20,000 nt of DNA from positions 502,795 to 522,794 of the forward strand of contig BFEA01000529.1 in assembly GCA_003427395.1 (NCBI GenBank), given 5' to 3'. The notes beneath the pieces were generated by a model. It had not been told where the DNA came from, made no database searches, and saw only the letters and a program-made list of their open reading frames with translations. The translations under genes and the position numbers were made by a program. This stretch comes from Chara braunii. Lineage: Eukaryota; Streptophyta; Charophyceae; Charales; Characeae. Positions within the stretch are counted from its first letter, which is position 1; each line of letters starts with the position of its first letter. This document shows positions 8,259 through 18,173 of the stretch, piece after piece.

Positions 8259-8787
8259 CGAACTATGTGGTGGAGGAGGTCAGCTTGTCGCAAGAGGAAG
8301 TCGAGGGTTGTCTGCTTTCACTTTTCTTCATCTCGCGAACTATGGGTGGAGGAGGTTGGTTTGTCGCGGGATGCAGTTGAATAAGGGGGTCTAGGAAGAT
8401 TGGGGATCAGTTGTCTTTTACCTGTCTATGGAACAGGCGTGGGACTGAAGTGGAGGGGGGAAGCCTTTTTTTTATTGGTAACATTGTGTCCTACTGGTGA
8501 GGAGGGCTAGCTGGCGGGATTGGATTAGGGCACAACTGCAGTTGAGATGGTGGCTTAGTTGTTATAAGTCTGCGTCGAAAGCTAGTAAGGGGATGGGAGG
8601 TTAGGGTGCTGCGCCTGTTTTGTGATGGAGTGAACAACTTTTTCCTCCTCCTTCGAACTATGTGGTGGAGGAGGTCGGTCTGTCGTAGGAAGAGGAAGAA
8701 TTGAAGTTTGTTTTTTATCGCTATGGGATTTTGGTGAGGTTGTTGGTCTATTGTTCTTCTCTTCCGAACTATGTGGTGGAGGAGGTC
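8259..8787 (+). repeat. Four dispersed copies of a 23-bp motif
   Basis: The motif CGAACTATGTGGTGGAGG followed by AGGTC occurs identically at 8259-8281, 8654-8676 and 8765-8787, and with one base lost and one changed at about 8336-8357. Three copies continue with GNNTGTCG, and each is preceded by a pyrimidine-rich run such as TTTTCTTC. Spacings are about 77, 318 and 111 bp, so this is not a simple tandem array. Read on the minus strand it gives the recurring DLLHHIVR words of an open frame at 8491-8877, which is probably a by-product of the repeat. Confidence 0.88.
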
Positions 8788-9026
8788 AAATGAAGAAGAG
8801 TAGGGGGTGAACGGAAATGGGAGAAGGACTGACTGTTTTCTTTTCGCCAAAGCCGGGTAATGGCCCCGGAATCTCAAACCTTCAAAATTCTATTCAGTTG
8901 CTTCTCGTTGTTATATTCATAGGTCTGCGGTCAGAACGACGCTGGTTGGTGCTGGAAAAAGATGGCGGGATATCAAGCGTCCTACCAGTGAGGGGGTTAG
9001 TTGGTAGGATGGAAATAGGGTACAAC
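8487..9026 (+). repeat. Pair of about 48-bp diverged direct repeats
   Basis: The segment at 8487-8534, starting TCCTAC and ending with a GGGCACAAC word, is repeated at 8979-9026 in diverged form ending GGGTACAAC. Roughly three quarters of the bases agree with one gap. With the 23-bp motif, it suggests that this kilobase grew by local duplications. Confidence 0.6.
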
Positions 9027-9146
9027 AGCCAGAAATGAAGGATCAGGGTAAGTGGGACTTGGGCCCGACACTCCCATCATGGACCCCATAAACTACCCTG
9101 TCAAACCTAGTCCTAGGGGAGGGTACTACAATTACAACTACCCAGC

Positions 9147-9183
9147 AAAAAAAAAAAATTAAAAAAAAAAAAAAAAAAAAAAA
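9147..9183 (+). repeat. A-tract, 37 bases with TT interruption
   Basis: Twelve or so A, then TT, then 22 A, ending before CCCGCAAC. TACAACTAC lies on both sides (near 9133-9141 and 9191-9199), so the tract may be the tail of a short retroposed insertion. The sequence upstream (9027-9146) shows no recognisable element. Confidence 0.6.
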
Positions 9184-9207
9184 CCCGCAACTACAACTAC
9201 TTCAAAC

Positions 9208-9350
9208 TGAAAGTTATCTCTCCCTCTCTCCCCTTCTCACTCCCTTTCCCCCTCTCTTCTCACTCTCCCTCTAACTTGGACGGAAGGGGAAAGCCACAGA
9301 GTGCTCCGGGATGTGGGGATATCGAGCGTGAACGACTTTGAACGACTTTG
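9208..9350. repeat. Pyrimidine-rich tract and small tandem repeat
   Basis: 9208-9272 is almost pure C and T on the plus strand with irregular CTCTCCC units. At 9331-9350 GAACGACTTT is present twice in tandem. Neither has a gene attached. Confidence 0.75.
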
Positions 9351-10000
9351 AATAAGGTTATCATCTCCCCACCCTAGCTTCTATTATAACGGCTCCTCTT
9401 ACCCACCCCTTACCGATGGGAGGCGTTTTTGGATTCGCTGCCCCACGTCCCACGTCCTCGGATCTGACCCCCCTCCTCCACATGTCCCTTCCTCCTTCCC
9501 CCCTTGTGGTTTATGGTTGAGGAAGTAAGACTTACAAACCCAAGGCATAAAGCCTAAGCTACCCACTTGTGAAAGGAGAGTAGGGGGGTGAAAAACCCAA
9601 CGAGTACCCAACGGAAGAGAAGGTAGAGCAATGGAGCGACCCAAGGCTTGGAGAGGGAGAGAGGAAGTGGCTTACCAGATTACTTCCCCCTACGGCACTT
9701 AGTGAGGTAAAAGGGGAAGAGTGCGATTTGACTCCTCTCGTTCCGGTTCACCCGTTCCTCTCAAAATCAGGTATGGGGTTTAATGTCACAAGGTGGTAGG
9801 TTCTGTTTGCTGCCCCACACTATCCCTTCCTTTCTCTCTCCTTTGGCGTCCCTCCGCTGAGGTTCTTTCCTCCGTCTAGTTCTCTCCGAAGTTCGGCGCT
9901 GGTTTCCAAGTGTTGAAAAATTTCATGATGACTCGCGGGCTGACGATCGGAATTTCCAAAAGCTCAAAGTCCTTCTCTTGCTTCTGAGAATCTTCAATTT
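9351..10000. other. Intergenic sequence, no gene recognised
   Basis: Balanced composition with C-rich plus-strand runs. No frame longer than about 80 codons and none with a recognisable domain; no inverted or direct repeat stood out. Confidence 0.4.
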
Positions 10001-10162
10001 ATGTCCGGCCCTTGCCCCCCCCTCGAGGATCTTCTTCCCACCTGGCACCCCGATGCCCTCGCCGAACCTTGCCGGCGGATGAATCGTGCATTCTGCAATC
10101 TACCCGAAGGGGAACCCTTGCCCTCCATCTTGCAAGTAGTAGTTGGTGATGCCCTGGGATGA
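10001..10162 (+). CDS. Short open frame, possible gene remnant
   Basis: An ATG at 10001 opens a 53-codon frame that ends with TGA at 10160-10162. The peptide has protein-like composition (CPPLEDLLPTWHPDALAEPC near its start, then CRRMNRAFCNLPEGEP and ILQVVVGDALG) and the codons are not low-complexity. Farther on, in another frame near 10253-10377, WIESLPTFQDTLREIHAALS is equally protein-like before a TAG. Together they suggest one old, frameshifted coding region or two exons. I do not recognise the family. Confidence 0.25.
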   Translation: MSGPCPPLEDLLPTWHPDALAEPCRRMNRAFCNLPEGEPLPSILQVVVGDALG

Positions 10163-10973
10163 CACTCATCAGGCGAAAGGGGGTACATGGTTGGCTCCCC
10201 GGTTACCATCCGTGTTGCTTTGTTTGTATTAAGGTTATCGGGCATGCTATCCCAGATGTAAATTTTGGATCGAGTCATTACCTACCTTCCAAGACACACT
10301 ACGAGAGATCCACGCGGCCCTCAGTGGGGGAAAGCGGTTGGTTTGCGGATGCGATGACGTAATGCTTTCTGGGTCAGTATAGTTATTGCCTTGCCTAGCT
10401 TTCACGTGGGGGGCTCCACTAGCCGGATACTGGGGAGGGTGTCAAGATTTACCCTCTTCGTGTTTCTCTTCCGGAGAAGGATCTGCTCGCTGTGATCTTC
10501 AAAGACCTCGGGGGCTACGGGAGGTTAGGAGGAGGTTAAGGGTAGGCTCGAGGTCAGTCGTTACCTCTTAGTTGGATGGGCAGCCGAGGTTAGGGAGGTT
10601 TCACATGAATCGTTGCCACTATTGGTCCTCCCTGTTTTGGCTATCCTTCTCGCACCCTCCGGTGTTCGTTGCTCATGGAAGGGTTCAGTTTCGGGGTCTT
10701 TAAGGGTAGATAAGTATTCCTGGCATGTGTTACTTCCAAGTTAAGCGTGTCTTGAGTTGGCATCTAGCTACCAAAATTCGAAAAGGGAGCCCCACAGCCC
10801 GATTGGAAAATGGTTGCTTGGGGACCGGGATAGCGAAATCTGTTCCATAATTGGATCGTATTGTCTCCACTTACCTCGCTCGGTTGGTTCTGATTAGTCG
10901 AACATTGAGGTTGGTCTTAACTATGGGTCTCTCGCCTAACCCCGGGGAGGTTGCTCGTCGAGAGCAATAAGCG
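10163..10973. other. Possible decayed coding sequence, otherwise unannotated
   Basis: Protein-like stretches appear in different frames (near 10253-10377 and near 10930-10990, where SPNPGEVARREQ is followed by a stop and AKKKSQEVKEKERKE). No start, domain or splice structure can be fixed. The last stretch runs into the purine tract, which would encode a Lys-Glu-Arg-rich coil if translated. Confidence 0.25.
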
Positions 10974-11265
10974 AAGAAAAAGTCTCAAGAGGTTAAAGAG
11001 AAGGAAAGGAAAGAGAGAGAGGGAGAGAGGGAGCGAGAAAGAGTAAGGGAGTGAGAGGGGGAGAGAGAGAGAGGGGAAGAGAGCGATTAAGAGGGAGGAG
11101 GAGAAGAGAGGGGGAAAGAGAGGGAGAGAGAGAGAGGGGGAAAGGAGAGAATTAGTAGGTTGAAGGGGAATTGTAATAGCGAAGGAGTGAGAGAGGTAGC
11201 GAGGAAAAGAGAGGGAGGGAGAGGAGGAGAGAGAAGAGAGAGCAAAAGGGGAAGAGTGAGTGAGC
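10974..11265 (+). repeat. Polypurine tract of about 290 bp
   Basis: The plus strand is almost all A and G, with only scattered C and T, built from irregular GAGAGAGGG and GGAAAGAGAG words. The minus-strand leucine-serine-proline frames across it are artefacts of composition. Such tracts can form triplex DNA when mirror-symmetric, and they are common in plant introns and transposon leaders. Confidence 0.9.
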
Positions 11266-11935
11266 GAGGGTAATAATAAAAGGAGTGTTGATCTTCCGAG
11301 CTCCCTGGGCCCCCACCTCTCGCCACACCTTCGCAGGAATAAAAGCCTGCGCTCCTTCGTTAAGCGTTACCCCCTGTTGTAAATTTTGCGGGTACACAGA
11401 ACCTCTGGTTACGGTGAGCCATTAAGAAGTTGCTCCTGCATTGTTGTACTAGAACACATAACATTTTTTGTTAAGCCATTGTATTGAGTTAGAGATTCTT
11501 TTTACTTGAATTAATTCTTGGATTCTTTATTGCTGAATTTTTTTTGTACGTAGGGAGTCGCTCGAGGGGAGACAGAGGAGTAGGGAAGAAGGGAATGGAG
11601 GAATTTGGGGGAATTTGAAAGGTAAAGTGGACGGAAGAGGACGCCAACCGTTCATCTCCTTCTGGGGTTTGGCAGGTCCAATTGTAGAACCAGCAAATTC
11701 AGGCGTACATTAGGAGTTTTTCGCCACCTCCTGGTCTCCCTCCTCTCCAGACGGTTCTTACTACCTTCCTATGCTGCTCTCAAGGTTTGGTATACCCCTG
11801 GATTGGTATGCTCTTCTGTGAGTTCATGCACAGCTACGGTCATGGCGGGTCCTACACATAGGTCCGGTAGGGTTGGTGGGGAAAGGGTAGAAGGAGTTGT
11901 AAGTAGGGTAGTAGGAATCAAGTAATTAAAGAAGG
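11266..11935. other. Sequence upstream of LINE-B ORF1, probably partly its 5' UTR
   Basis: No gene is visible. 11410-11560 is AT-rich and the rest is balanced. An in-frame TAA lies at 11927-11929, just before the ORF1 ATG at 11936. The 5' end of LINE-B must lie in or before this stretch, but no matching target duplication was found to place it. Confidence 0.4.
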
Positions 11936-14321
11936 ATGGCAGAGATGGACACTGATGCGCAGGCAAGAGCACACCAACCCCCCCCCTCCCTTCCCATAAA
12001 TTTTTGGGCAATGGAGGACCAGACGAGGTAGTCAATAGGGCAAAGCTACGATGAAGGGATTATGTAGATAAACCCAAACTTCGGTCAGGTCATTACTGAT
12101 GAGAAAGGAAGGAGGTTCAAGGTAAACGAATCGTTGGACGCCATCAAGGAAAGATGGTTGAAGGAGAGAACGGTCATCGTGGTGTTCCAAGAGGAGGCCC
12201 GTAATTTAATGAGAGGAGTTAAAGAAGACCTCATAAGAGCCTATGAGGATGGGTGGTTGGCGAGGAGGCTATTTAATCCGGAGGTACAACGGGGCAGGGT
12301 CACGTTTGACGGGGTGAATGTTGTTTCATATGTAGCAAAGGCGCCGGAGGTGGCTGCGTGGATGGTTCAGATGGCATCAACAAAGCTGAACCTAAGGGGC
12401 GTGAACTATCCGGTGGTTTTCAAACCATGGATGACGAAGATAGACCTGAAGGATCTCAGGTTGAAGGAGGCAGAGACTAACTTCTGGATAGTGGCTTTGA
12501 GAGTTCCTTTCGAGGTTTTCTATTACCTGGCTTCTGCAATGGAAGGACTAGTTGGCGGAGTAAAGCATATGCACCCGCCAGAGGTTGACCGCTCACGTCC
12601 AAAGCTGGTGAATGTGAAGTTTGATATGGAGTCACAGGCAAGGTACCGAGTGGAGGACACGTTGGCGGTAGAATCCCCGAAAGGGAAGATCTGGAGGATG
12701 GAGGTGGCCACTCCCAACACCGACTGGTGCCGTCGGTGCCGCTGGTATTTTCACACAGAGGACCGCTGCCCCAAAGCACTACAGTCAGACCGTCCACCGA
12801 GACAGTGGTCGAACTCATGGTTACCTCGTCAGAATGGACCAGGCCAGGCACAGGAGGCCGGGGGGGCCCAGGGTGTACCAGGGACAGGGACCGAGACCAC
12901 CGCCATGAAGGGCACCTGCCCCAAATAATGCAAGGTCACATCAAGTTGCTGGCATAACAACACTAGGTTCTCAAGGGAGACAGGCCAGTGGGGACAAACA
13001 GCAGGGGAACCAACCTCCAGTGCAGCCAGGTCCCCCCCCACCGGCACAGGGGAGCTTCGAGGGAAGAGGAGGAAGAGTTGAATACGGAGCTCAAGCCCCT
13101 GCACATATGGCTCAACAGGGAGTATCCCCCGGAAGTCATCATCCCACCTGTCCGCCTCCGATGCCATGCTGCGCACACACACAGCCTGCGAACCGCGACA
13201 ATCCTCATTACTTGCAGATGTATGCAAGGGCGGTCGGCCCGTTGGGGCCTCCATCCTCCCATGGGGGGGGGCAGTGGGACACAGAGCTGCAGACATTCCA
13301 TGTGTAATTATCGATACAACAAAGAGCCTTGCAGACTTCACAGCACTTTGGGGCCCATTCTCTGTCTCATACATGTCCCCCGGGAGTTTCAGACCCGGGC
13401 TACATAGAGCAGAGGCTCCACGACCATCCAATGGGAATCACGCCCCCACCTGGGGCGGACTCATATTGGCAGGATATTCAAGGGGAGGGGGCTCGTTGCT
13501 ACAAGCATCAGGGAGCAGAGCAAGAAGGGCCACATAGGTCAGAAAGAGGGGCCTGGAGTAACCCGGGACAAAGGTTAGGCCAAGAAGGGTTCAGCTCACA
13601 AAGGAATAGAGGAGAGTCTCAGGGAACTCTGGTCCGGAGAAGTTGGCTAAGAGTAGAAGGGGCAAGAAGAGAGCAGAGTTGGTTATCGTCAGGGGGGGAT
13701 CAGAGAAGAGGGCCTACTGCCCTTTCAGTCCCGTCGGAATCAAGAGTGGTGGTGGGAAGCGAGATCTTGGGGGATGAGCTACTGGGGTCTAGGGAAGGAG
13801 AATTAGAGCGGGAGCACTCAGAATCCTCCACGGGCAGTTCAGGAGCTGCGCACAGAAGACGGGACCCGCCATCGGATACATAGAGTAAATTGGAGTATAG
13901 AGAAAACCGTGAAGGTGGGTCACCAAGTCTGAGACACCAAGACAGAGACAGAGTGGAGAGGAGAATGATGCCGTTGGTGTGCACGGGTACGGAAGACGGC
14001 GTTTTCTTCCTGGGGATGACCGACACGCAGGGCCGTCCTTACTTACCTTCGGAAGTAACAAGGAGAACACCATTGCCGGTGGAAATTCTTTCTCTCACCA
14101 AGAACCTGTATGGTGGCGACTTTCCAGTTAGATTGATCCCAAGATCCACGATGACGAGCATTATTGTTCTATTAGAGGGCCGGATCTACAAATTGTATTT
14201 TTCTCTCCTCGATGCCAGAATCAGTGCAGCATCAGCGAGATCCTTGTCACAGGGGGGCGTCCAGTGGTTCAAGCTGGATGCTGTTAGAGAGCAAAACTCG
14301 CAAGAACTGGAGATAATCTGA
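11936..14321 (+). pseudogene. LINE-B ORF1: RNA-binding protein, broken
   Basis: ORF1 proteins coat LINE RNA and help its integration. The frame opens at ATG 11936 (MAEMDTDAQARAHQ), just after an in-frame TAA, and is crossed by TAG at 12029 and 12065. The DUF4283-like domain follows (RTVIVVFQEEARN near 12170, VFKPWMTK near 12415, NFWIVALRVPFEVFYY near 12480). A CCHC knuckle, C-x2-C-x4-H-x4-C, spans 12728-12769. After this the frame changes to the third frame between 12909 and 12928. A Pro-, Gln- and Gly-rich linker leads to TAA 13305 and TAG 13881, then a compact C-terminal segment ends at TGA 14319. The frame stays open after that TGA to TAA 14556, 20 bases before ORF2, so the ancestral ORF1 may have ended there. 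Confidence 0.85.
13890..14321 (+). pseudogene. LINE-B ORF1 C-terminal segment, unknown domain
   Basis: About 140 codons follow the low-complexity linker. They look globular: VCTGTEDGVFFLGMTD, then LPVEILSLTKNLYGGDFPVR, STMTSIIVLLEGRIYKLYF and QGGVQWFKLDAV, with regular hydrophobic alternation suggesting beta strands. The segment shares the reading frame of the linker. Plant LINE ORF1 proteins that I know end soon after the zinc knuckle, so an extra domain here is unusual. I cannot assign it to a family. Its part in the LINE cycle is unknown. Confidence 0.5.
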
Positions 14322-14577
14322 ATCATGGTTAATGTCTCAGCGCTAGCTCTCCTTCATATGAATGAGAAACTGGCGGAAGGGGAGAACCTCCACTCACCGT
14401 TTATCCACGATTCCCTGTTTGCCCCATGGAGGTCGTCCACGAGGTCAATAGGCTCAGAGGAGCTGTCGAGAGATACTCCTATGGTCTGCACCCCCTCAGA
14501 GGAGCACCCTCGCTGGGGGGATGATCCTGTCAGCTCTGCAAACCGCATCCAAGTTTAAGAAGCGGTGTTCTCGTCCA

Positions 14578-15300
14578 ATGGTCAGACTTAAATTAACTAC
14601 CTGGAATGTGAGGGGAATGGGCAGTCCGCTGGAGAGAGGGAAAAGGAGGAGGATCAAGGCCTGGATGTTTGAGGAAAAATTAGATGGCCTATTCATTCAG
14701 GAGTCCAAATTGGACGAGGCAAAGCTGCAGAGATTCGCGCAGTGGTGGGAGGGACCGCAAGTGTGGTCGCGAGCACAAGGATCAAAAGGGGGGGTAGGGA
14801 TAATCCTGCGTAGAGAGCTGCAACCTCAGGTGATTGACTCGGAAGCGGACTTGTGGGGGAGGTGGGCGTGGTTTCGGCTCCTGGTGGGTCAGGAAGATTG
14901 GCTACTCATGACGGTGTACGTGTCCTCGGTCCTGGGCCCCATAGTGGAATTCTTACAAAATTTTGCAAGTAAGGTACCAAAGGTGGCCCATAGGATAGTG
15001 GCGGGATGCTGGAACGTTTCCCTAAATGAGGCAATGATCCAGGGAACACGCACTGCAGGAAGAAGGGATGCAATTGTACTTCTGGAGGCGATGCACTCGC
15101 TAGACCTCACGGACCTTTTTTGTCTGCTAAACCCAGATGAGGTTGGGTACACCTGGTACTCAAACCCGAGAAGAGATAGGAGGGAAGGGACAAGACGTCG
15201 GCTTGATTACTTCTTGGTGTCAGTATGGTTGCAGCAACGATTTATGGCAATAAAGCAGCGGCTTTATCCGCTTTCTGATCATAAACCGGTGTCTGCTGAC
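14578..15300 (+). pseudogene. LINE-B APE-type endonuclease domain
   Basis: This domain of ORF2 would nick the target DNA to prime reverse transcription. The motifs in order are TTWN (Asn codon 14605), FIQESKL (Glu codon 14701), GVGIILRREL, LMTVYVSS, AGCWNVS, RRLDYFLVS (Asp codon 15205) and LSDHKPVS (Asp codon 15277, His codon 15280). The family has G-D-x-N where this copy has G-C-W-N: the catalytic Asp is Cys (codon TGC, 15007). The remaining metal and phosphate contacts are present. Loss of this Asp should stop cleavage. Confidence 0.9.
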
Positions 15301-15959
15301 ATACTAACAGGGGCCTTGGGAGAGAGGGGGAAAGGGTTCTTCAGACTGAACTCACAGAATCTGGAGGACCCAGGGCTAAAAGTTTGGGTGCGGGACAACA
15401 TGGAGACCTGGAACTCAGCGAAAGATCAGTTTCAGACCACGGCAGACTGGCTGGACGGAGGGCTAGCTAGAGTCTCAGGAATGATGAGTGTGTGCTCCCG
15501 TATTCTAGCCAGAGACAGAAATAGAGAGGAGGACCAGTGCAGGAAGGCAGTGGAAGAGGCTGAGAGGAAAATGATGCAACACCCTATCTCGGAACGGACG
15601 TGGGCGGCGGAGAGAGCAAGACGGCTGGGAGAGTGGGAAAAGATACAGGCTGCAAAACACGGGCGATGGGAAGAAACTCTGAAAATCAAGGGGATTGTGG
15701 TACACGACAAGCTAACAAAAAAAACCTTTCGTCGGTTGCTGCCTAGTGCAGCACATCAGCAGGTGGTTCAGCTCAATCACCCATTCGACCCAGCAGCAGC
15801 TCCGGCAGCTGCACCTGCAGAGATGCTGGAGTACGCTAGGCTGTACTATGCGGATATTTTGACTGCAAGAAGGTTAGCAGACTCTCCTCTCTCGGACCTC
15901 TCACAAGGCAGTGACATGTGGCAGCAGACAGAAGTGCTTTTGACACCTCAAGAAAGATT

Positions 15960-17190
15960 GAGCTTGGACAGGCCGATTACGTTGGAGGAGTTGGCGCAGA
16001 CACTAAGGGTAATGGCAACAGGCAAGGCACCGGGGAGGAATGGGTTGTCCGTGGAGTTTTTTCGATGTTGTTGGGATGCGTTGGGCCCTCCACTAGTGGA
16101 AGTGTACAACAAGGTACTAGTGGGAGAATGTCTGGGTGCGGCGATGACACATGGGGTCATTGCACTAATGTTCAAGAAGGGAGATAAGACGAATGTGAGG
16201 AACTATCGCCCGATTTTCCTCTTGAACGTAGACTATAAGATCCTAGCAAAAACGATGGCGTTAAGGCTAGGGAAAATCCTCCCCAGACTGGTAGAACGTG
16301 ACCAAGGGGCCTTCGTGCAAGGAAGGTCGATCTTCCATAATATCCTCACGACAATTGAGTCAGTGGAGGTCTTGAAGGGGGAGCACAGGGATATGGCAGT
16401 GCTAATGCTGGATCTAGAGAAGGCATATGATAGAGTGGGCTGGTCATTTGTCCTAACTACGCTGAGAAGGATGGGTTTTGGGGATGGGTTCTGCAGATGG
16501 GTTTTAGCAATGTACACGGCGGCTTCGTTTGCGGTCCAAGTCAATGGCCACCTCTCGAGGTCCTTTCAACTGACACGCTCGCTACGGCAAGGTTGTCTGT
16601 TGGCACCTCTCCTCTTTGTATTGCAGCTGGAGGTCCCGCTGAACTGCATCAGGAAGCACCAGCTCATCAAAGGCCTCCCCTTGGCAGAGGGCAGGGAATG
16701 CAGGGCGAAAGCCTTAGCAGACAATCTCTTCTTGGTGCCAGAGAACTCAGTGGCTTCGCTGGGGGCAATCAAAGCGGTCTTAGAGGAGTACTCACTCCTC
16801 TCCGAGGCACATGTTAACTGGAATAAGTCAACGTTTATTCTCCCGGAGGGTTTCTCCTTAGTAGTGGAATGGGGAATGCACAGGGTTGTGTCGACAAAGG
16901 GGGAGTGCTTCTTGGGGGTGCTGATTAGCCTAGAGCTGATGTCTGGTGCCCAAGGTGCAGTTATCCAATAGCGGATCGCGGCAAAATTGAGGGTGTGGGG
17001 CTCCGCTTGGCACCTGTCGTTGTTCGACAGGGCGCTGGTCATCAACTCAGCCCTCCTTTCGCTGCTGTGGTTCGTGGCACAAGTGAGGGAATTCTCGGGC
17101 CCAGTGCTCGCGGAAATCAGGCCCTTGATCACAAGGTTTCTCTGGAAATCGCGAGCAGGAGGGGACGACAACTTCATTGTCAAGGTGGCG
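15960..17190 (+). pseudogene. LINE-B reverse transcriptase domain
   Basis: The motifs in order are GKAPGRNGLSVEFF (near 16020), ALMFKKGDKTNVRNYRPI, LLNVDYKILAK, DQGAFVQGRSIFHNIL (near 16300), LMLDLEKAYDRVGW with catalytic Asp codon 16411, SLRQGCLLAPLLF (near 16580), and AKALADNLFL near 16700. In the last motif, which is the YxDD site, the first Asp (16720) stays but the second is Asn (AAT, 16723). The thumb region with HLSLFDRALVINSALLSLLWF follows the TAG at 16969. Family knowledge says both aspartates bind catalytic metal, so activity should be lost or very low. Confidence 0.92.
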
Positions 17191-18173
17191 TGGGACTTAA
17201 TTACGCAGGAAAAGGACCAGGGGGGGTTGGGATTGGCAGACCCTCTTGGTAGGAACCAAGTTTTTCTTCGTTCATGGGTGGCAAAAGTATCAAGGGCGGA
17301 ACAGAAGGAGGATTGGATTCTACTGGGAGAGCGCATACTAATGCAAGAATAGCAGCTGACCAGGCAAGCTGATGTTTGGGTCTGCTTCTTCATCAAGTCT
17401 TTCGTTAGACGCAGACTGCACTCAAAATTCTGGGAAGGGGTGCGCAGAGCATGGGTGGCCCACCCTCCGAATGCAAGAACTCCCCCGTGCTCGAGGGAGG
17501 AAGTTCTGAGGCAGTGCTTATTTGAGAACCCGTCCGTTACTGACAGAGAGGGAGAGGAGTTCGTAGCAAATGCATCTGCCGGCTCGTTTGGGAAAGCGTG
17601 GGTTCAGCGGGGAGTGTGCACGATTCTGGACCTGTGGAACCCCCTAACGGGAACATGGAGGGCAAGGGAGGAACTGAATGAAAAGCTGCAGGGTCTGAGA
17701 AACGTAGAACCTCACCTTTCAGCACTGAAACAGGCTATTCCCCAAGAGTGGACGACCCTCCTGGGCCCGGAGGGACAAGACCCACCGGGCACATGGTATG
17801 CACCAGTGGTCCCATCAAACCCCCCTACTGTCTGGGAGAGGGTTTAGGAAGGTGAGGGTGTGGACGGTCTCCCCCACGGACGGGAGCATGAGGGAAGGGC
17901 AAGAACTAACGGTCCAGATCTGGGACAATCCCCCACAAATACGTGTGGTACATCAGAGGGATGGGAGAGGAGCTGTATGTAGCACAGTCTGGGTGGGATA
18001 GACGACACTGCGTAGTCTCTCAAAAGACCCAGTGGCGTGGAGTTGGTCAGAGGGGAAAAACAGAAGGGCGCATCCGCAAGGTCTAAACTTGGCCAATTAT
18101 TCAGCAGGGGAATCGTACTTGATCGCCAAGAAGCCACTGAGGTCCCCGGCAGCGGTGGCGATAGCCAGGTGGA

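Noticed and set aside
8491-8877. Minus-strand 128-codon frame with repeated DLLHHIVR
   Set aside because: The repetition comes from the 23-bp DNA motif on the plus strand; the rest has no domain and biased composition.
9049-9066. AAGTGGGACTTGGGCCC resembling the right arm of the 19655 foldback element
   Set aside because: Only about 17 bases are similar and no inverted partner was found nearby.
9183-9208. CTACTTCAAAC following an A-tract both here and at about 19866
   Set aside because: An 11-base match after two A-tracts is intriguing, but the sequences diverge at once on both sides, so chance is likely.
11087-11397. Minus-strand Leu/Ser/Pro-rich frames resembling membrane protein
   Set aside because: The hydrophobic look follows from the polypurine tract on the other strand.
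12134-12928. Taking 12134 as the start of LINE-B ORF1
   Set aside because: That codon is TTG; the same frame extends upstream through two TAG codons to an ATG at 11936 that directly follows a stop.
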